Notes under the pieces: generated by a model | The model's database searches: none | What the model was told of the DNA's origin: nothing | The model's input: only the letters and a program-made list of their open reading frames with translations | In this document: positions 52,596-53,787 of the stretch, one piece after another | How positions within the stretch are numbered: position 1 is the stretch's first letter | Layout of the letters: the number at the start of each line of letters is the position of its first letter | Virus record (IMG/VR): IMGVR_UViG_3300042465_006905 | Span: 1-53,787 of that record | DNA from: a virus | Length of the DNA: 53,787 nucleotides | Strand: one strand, 5' to 3' | Translations under genes and position numbers: made by a program

Positions 52596-53787
52596 ATGCG
52601 TATTGATGATGTTATCACTGAATCCATTAACCCGGATATTTTAAATCCCGATTTTCAGCACCGCCAGAAAATTGATGGCTTTGTCTACACCGCTGAATCT
52701 AAAGTTTATTTTAACAAACTAGATACATTAAAAATACGGTGCTACAATCACAAAAACGAAGAAATTGCCAGTGTGTTGTTTGAAGTAAAACAGGGCAAGT
52801 GGCTTCAAGCAGTTCAAGTTGTTGTAGAACCTGAATATCGTGGTGAAGGTCTTGCCAACACCATGTATGCGTATGCTAAAATGTTGGGCAACACAATTAA
52901 ACCCAGTGGTACACAAACAGACCAAGGCAAGGCCATGTGGGCAAAATGGGGCGCCGACGCTAGACATTTGACGCACGAAGACAATAAAATTGTTAGAGAA
53001 ACAGAGCTGTCTGAAGCCTTTGATCAACCCAGAGGTATTGACTGGGAACAAAGTGAAGAAAGTGAAGCAGTTGACGCCATTGCTCGACTGTCGGACGGCA
53101 CCCCACTCACTGTGATGTTTGAGCCCGAGGCCTGGACAAATGACTCACCCACAGACTGGTCAGTCAGCTTCTGGAGAGGTCACAGTCAAGAGGTCACAGG
53201 TGCGGGCAATGCACAAGAAGTGTTTGCCACAGTACTGTCGGCCATTAGACAATTTGTTCACTCACACCAACCCGAATCAATCGAATTCTCAGCCAGCAAA
53301 GATCCCCAAGTGGACATGGCGCCATACGGTACCAATGTAAATCCTGAAAGTCGTGCCAAACTGTATGATAGAATGGTCAATCGTTATGCCAGTGCTATGG
53401 GTTACCAGGTTCAGCAACAACAAGGCAACAACAAGGTTACATACACATTAAGACAAGTTAAAAAAAGTGTAACAGAAGACCAAGACTACATGGCCGGACA
53501 TTGTCATGTGATGGCCATTGCACTGAAGATGTTGCACCCTGCGTGGCAGATCCGTGCTCATGTGGGCTGGGAAGATGATGAAGCTGAAGATGATGAATAT
53601 CGGGTGGATCATGTGTACATAGTTGCTCCTGATGGGTCAGCATATGACTGCCGCGGTCAATTTGACAGTGAAGAGGCCCTGGTAGGCGAAGATGTCACAG
53701 GCGGGTTTGAAACTCAGTATGCGGACTTTGATCTAGTAGATATTGAACAGTTGGTACAACGCGGTGAGTTAAAACGATTCACCCGAG
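52596..53787 (+). CDS. GNAT-containing multidomain protein (3' truncated)
   Basis: The ORF starts directly after the preceding stop (TAAATG) and stays open through the right edge, so at least 397 residues are present and the end is missing. Residues ~45-135 look like a GNAT acetyltransferase (VQVVVEPEYRGEGLANTMYA, followed by KAMWAKWGAD). A middle segment (ELSEAFDQP; GNAQEVFATVLSAIRQF; SIEFSASKDP; LYDRMVNRYASAMGY) is a pattern I recall from phage structural or injected proteins. A third part (AGHCHVMAIALKMLHP; VDHVYIVAPDGSAYDCRGQF) has Cys/His/Asp residues that could be catalytic. The function is unknown. Confidence 0.65.
   Translation, partial: MRIDDVITESINPDILNPDFQHRQKIDGFVYTAESKVYFNKLDTLKIRCYNHKNEEIASVLFEVKQGKWLQAVQVVVEPEYRGEGLANTMYAYAKMLGNTIKPSGTQTDQGKAMWAKWGADARHLTHEDNKIVRETELSEAFDQPRGIDWEQSEESEAVDAIARLSDGTPLTVMFEPEAWTNDSPTDWSVSFWRGHSQEVTGAGNAQEVFATVLSAIRQFVHSHQPESIEFSASKDPQVDMAPYGTNVNPESRAKLYDRMVNRYASAMGYQVQQQQGNNKVTYTLRQVKKSVTEDQDYMAGHCHVMAIALKMLHPAWQIRAHVGWEDDEAEDDEYRVDHVYIVAPDGSAYDCRGQFDSEEALVGEDVTGGFETQYADFDLVDIEQLVQRGELKRFTR

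Noticed and set aside
1-53787. tRNA genes, CRISPR arrays, integrase, insertion sequences
   Set aside because: None seen. No short evenly spaced repeat array, no cloverleaf-like sequence in the intergenic gaps (all under 75 bases), and no transposase or integrase motif.

Overview
The window is a 53.8 kb piece of a large tailed phage genome with a contractile tail (myovirus). A T4-type baseplate block is recognisable in order: tail-tube cap gp48, wedge gp53, a hub-like protein, a gp5-like spike, gp25 and gp6. No integrase, rRNA, tRNA or cellular housekeeping gene was seen. T4-like late-promoter octamers (ATAAATA core) lie before three of the structural genes. The mixture of giant baseplate and fibre proteins, phage radical-SAM proteins, a carbamoyltransferase and an APS-kinase/nucleotidyltransferase fusion resembles aquatic or marine T4-like phages. 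No photosynthesis gene is present and the host cannot be named from this sequence.

Region A (about 3-11,086) holds the baseplate core. The spike protein carries three separate putative cell-wall-cleaving domains behind its OB fold and beta-helix. Region B (11,090-32,199) holds a 4,447-residue giant structural protein with seven FG-GAP-like repeats, then eight smaller genes. These are tail-fibre or adhesin-type proteins that share N-terminal and C-terminal modules, a glycine-rich adhesin, and a 56-residue ORF. Region B ends at a UUCG-loop hairpin (32,212-32,244).

Region C (32,272-49,157) is a run of 20 plus-strand genes in which 18 of 19 junctions overlap, so it looks like one translationally coupled operon. 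It encodes glycosyltransferase-like proteins (four), radical-SAM proteins (five proteins, six radical-SAM modules), two SGNH-type hydrolases, a NodU/CmcH-type carbamoyltransferase, a DUF2061-type membrane protein, a P-loop kinase fused to a nucleotidyltransferase, and small conserved-looking proteins. It ends at a perfect 10-bp inverted repeat whose loop holds the stop codons of two convergent genes. The content suggests a phage-encoded pathway that builds or decorates a glycan or peptide, perhaps on the virion or host surface. That role is inference.

Region D (49,154-53,787) has one inverted glycosyltransferase-like gene, a 752-residue protein made of repeated glycosyltransferase-like units, and a GNAT-containing multidomain gene running off the right edge. 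Base composition is mosaic. Gene 38,059-39,144 and the SGNH pair are much more AT-rich than their neighbours, and the middle of the carbamoyltransferase gene is GC-rich. This fits piecemeal acquisition of region C.
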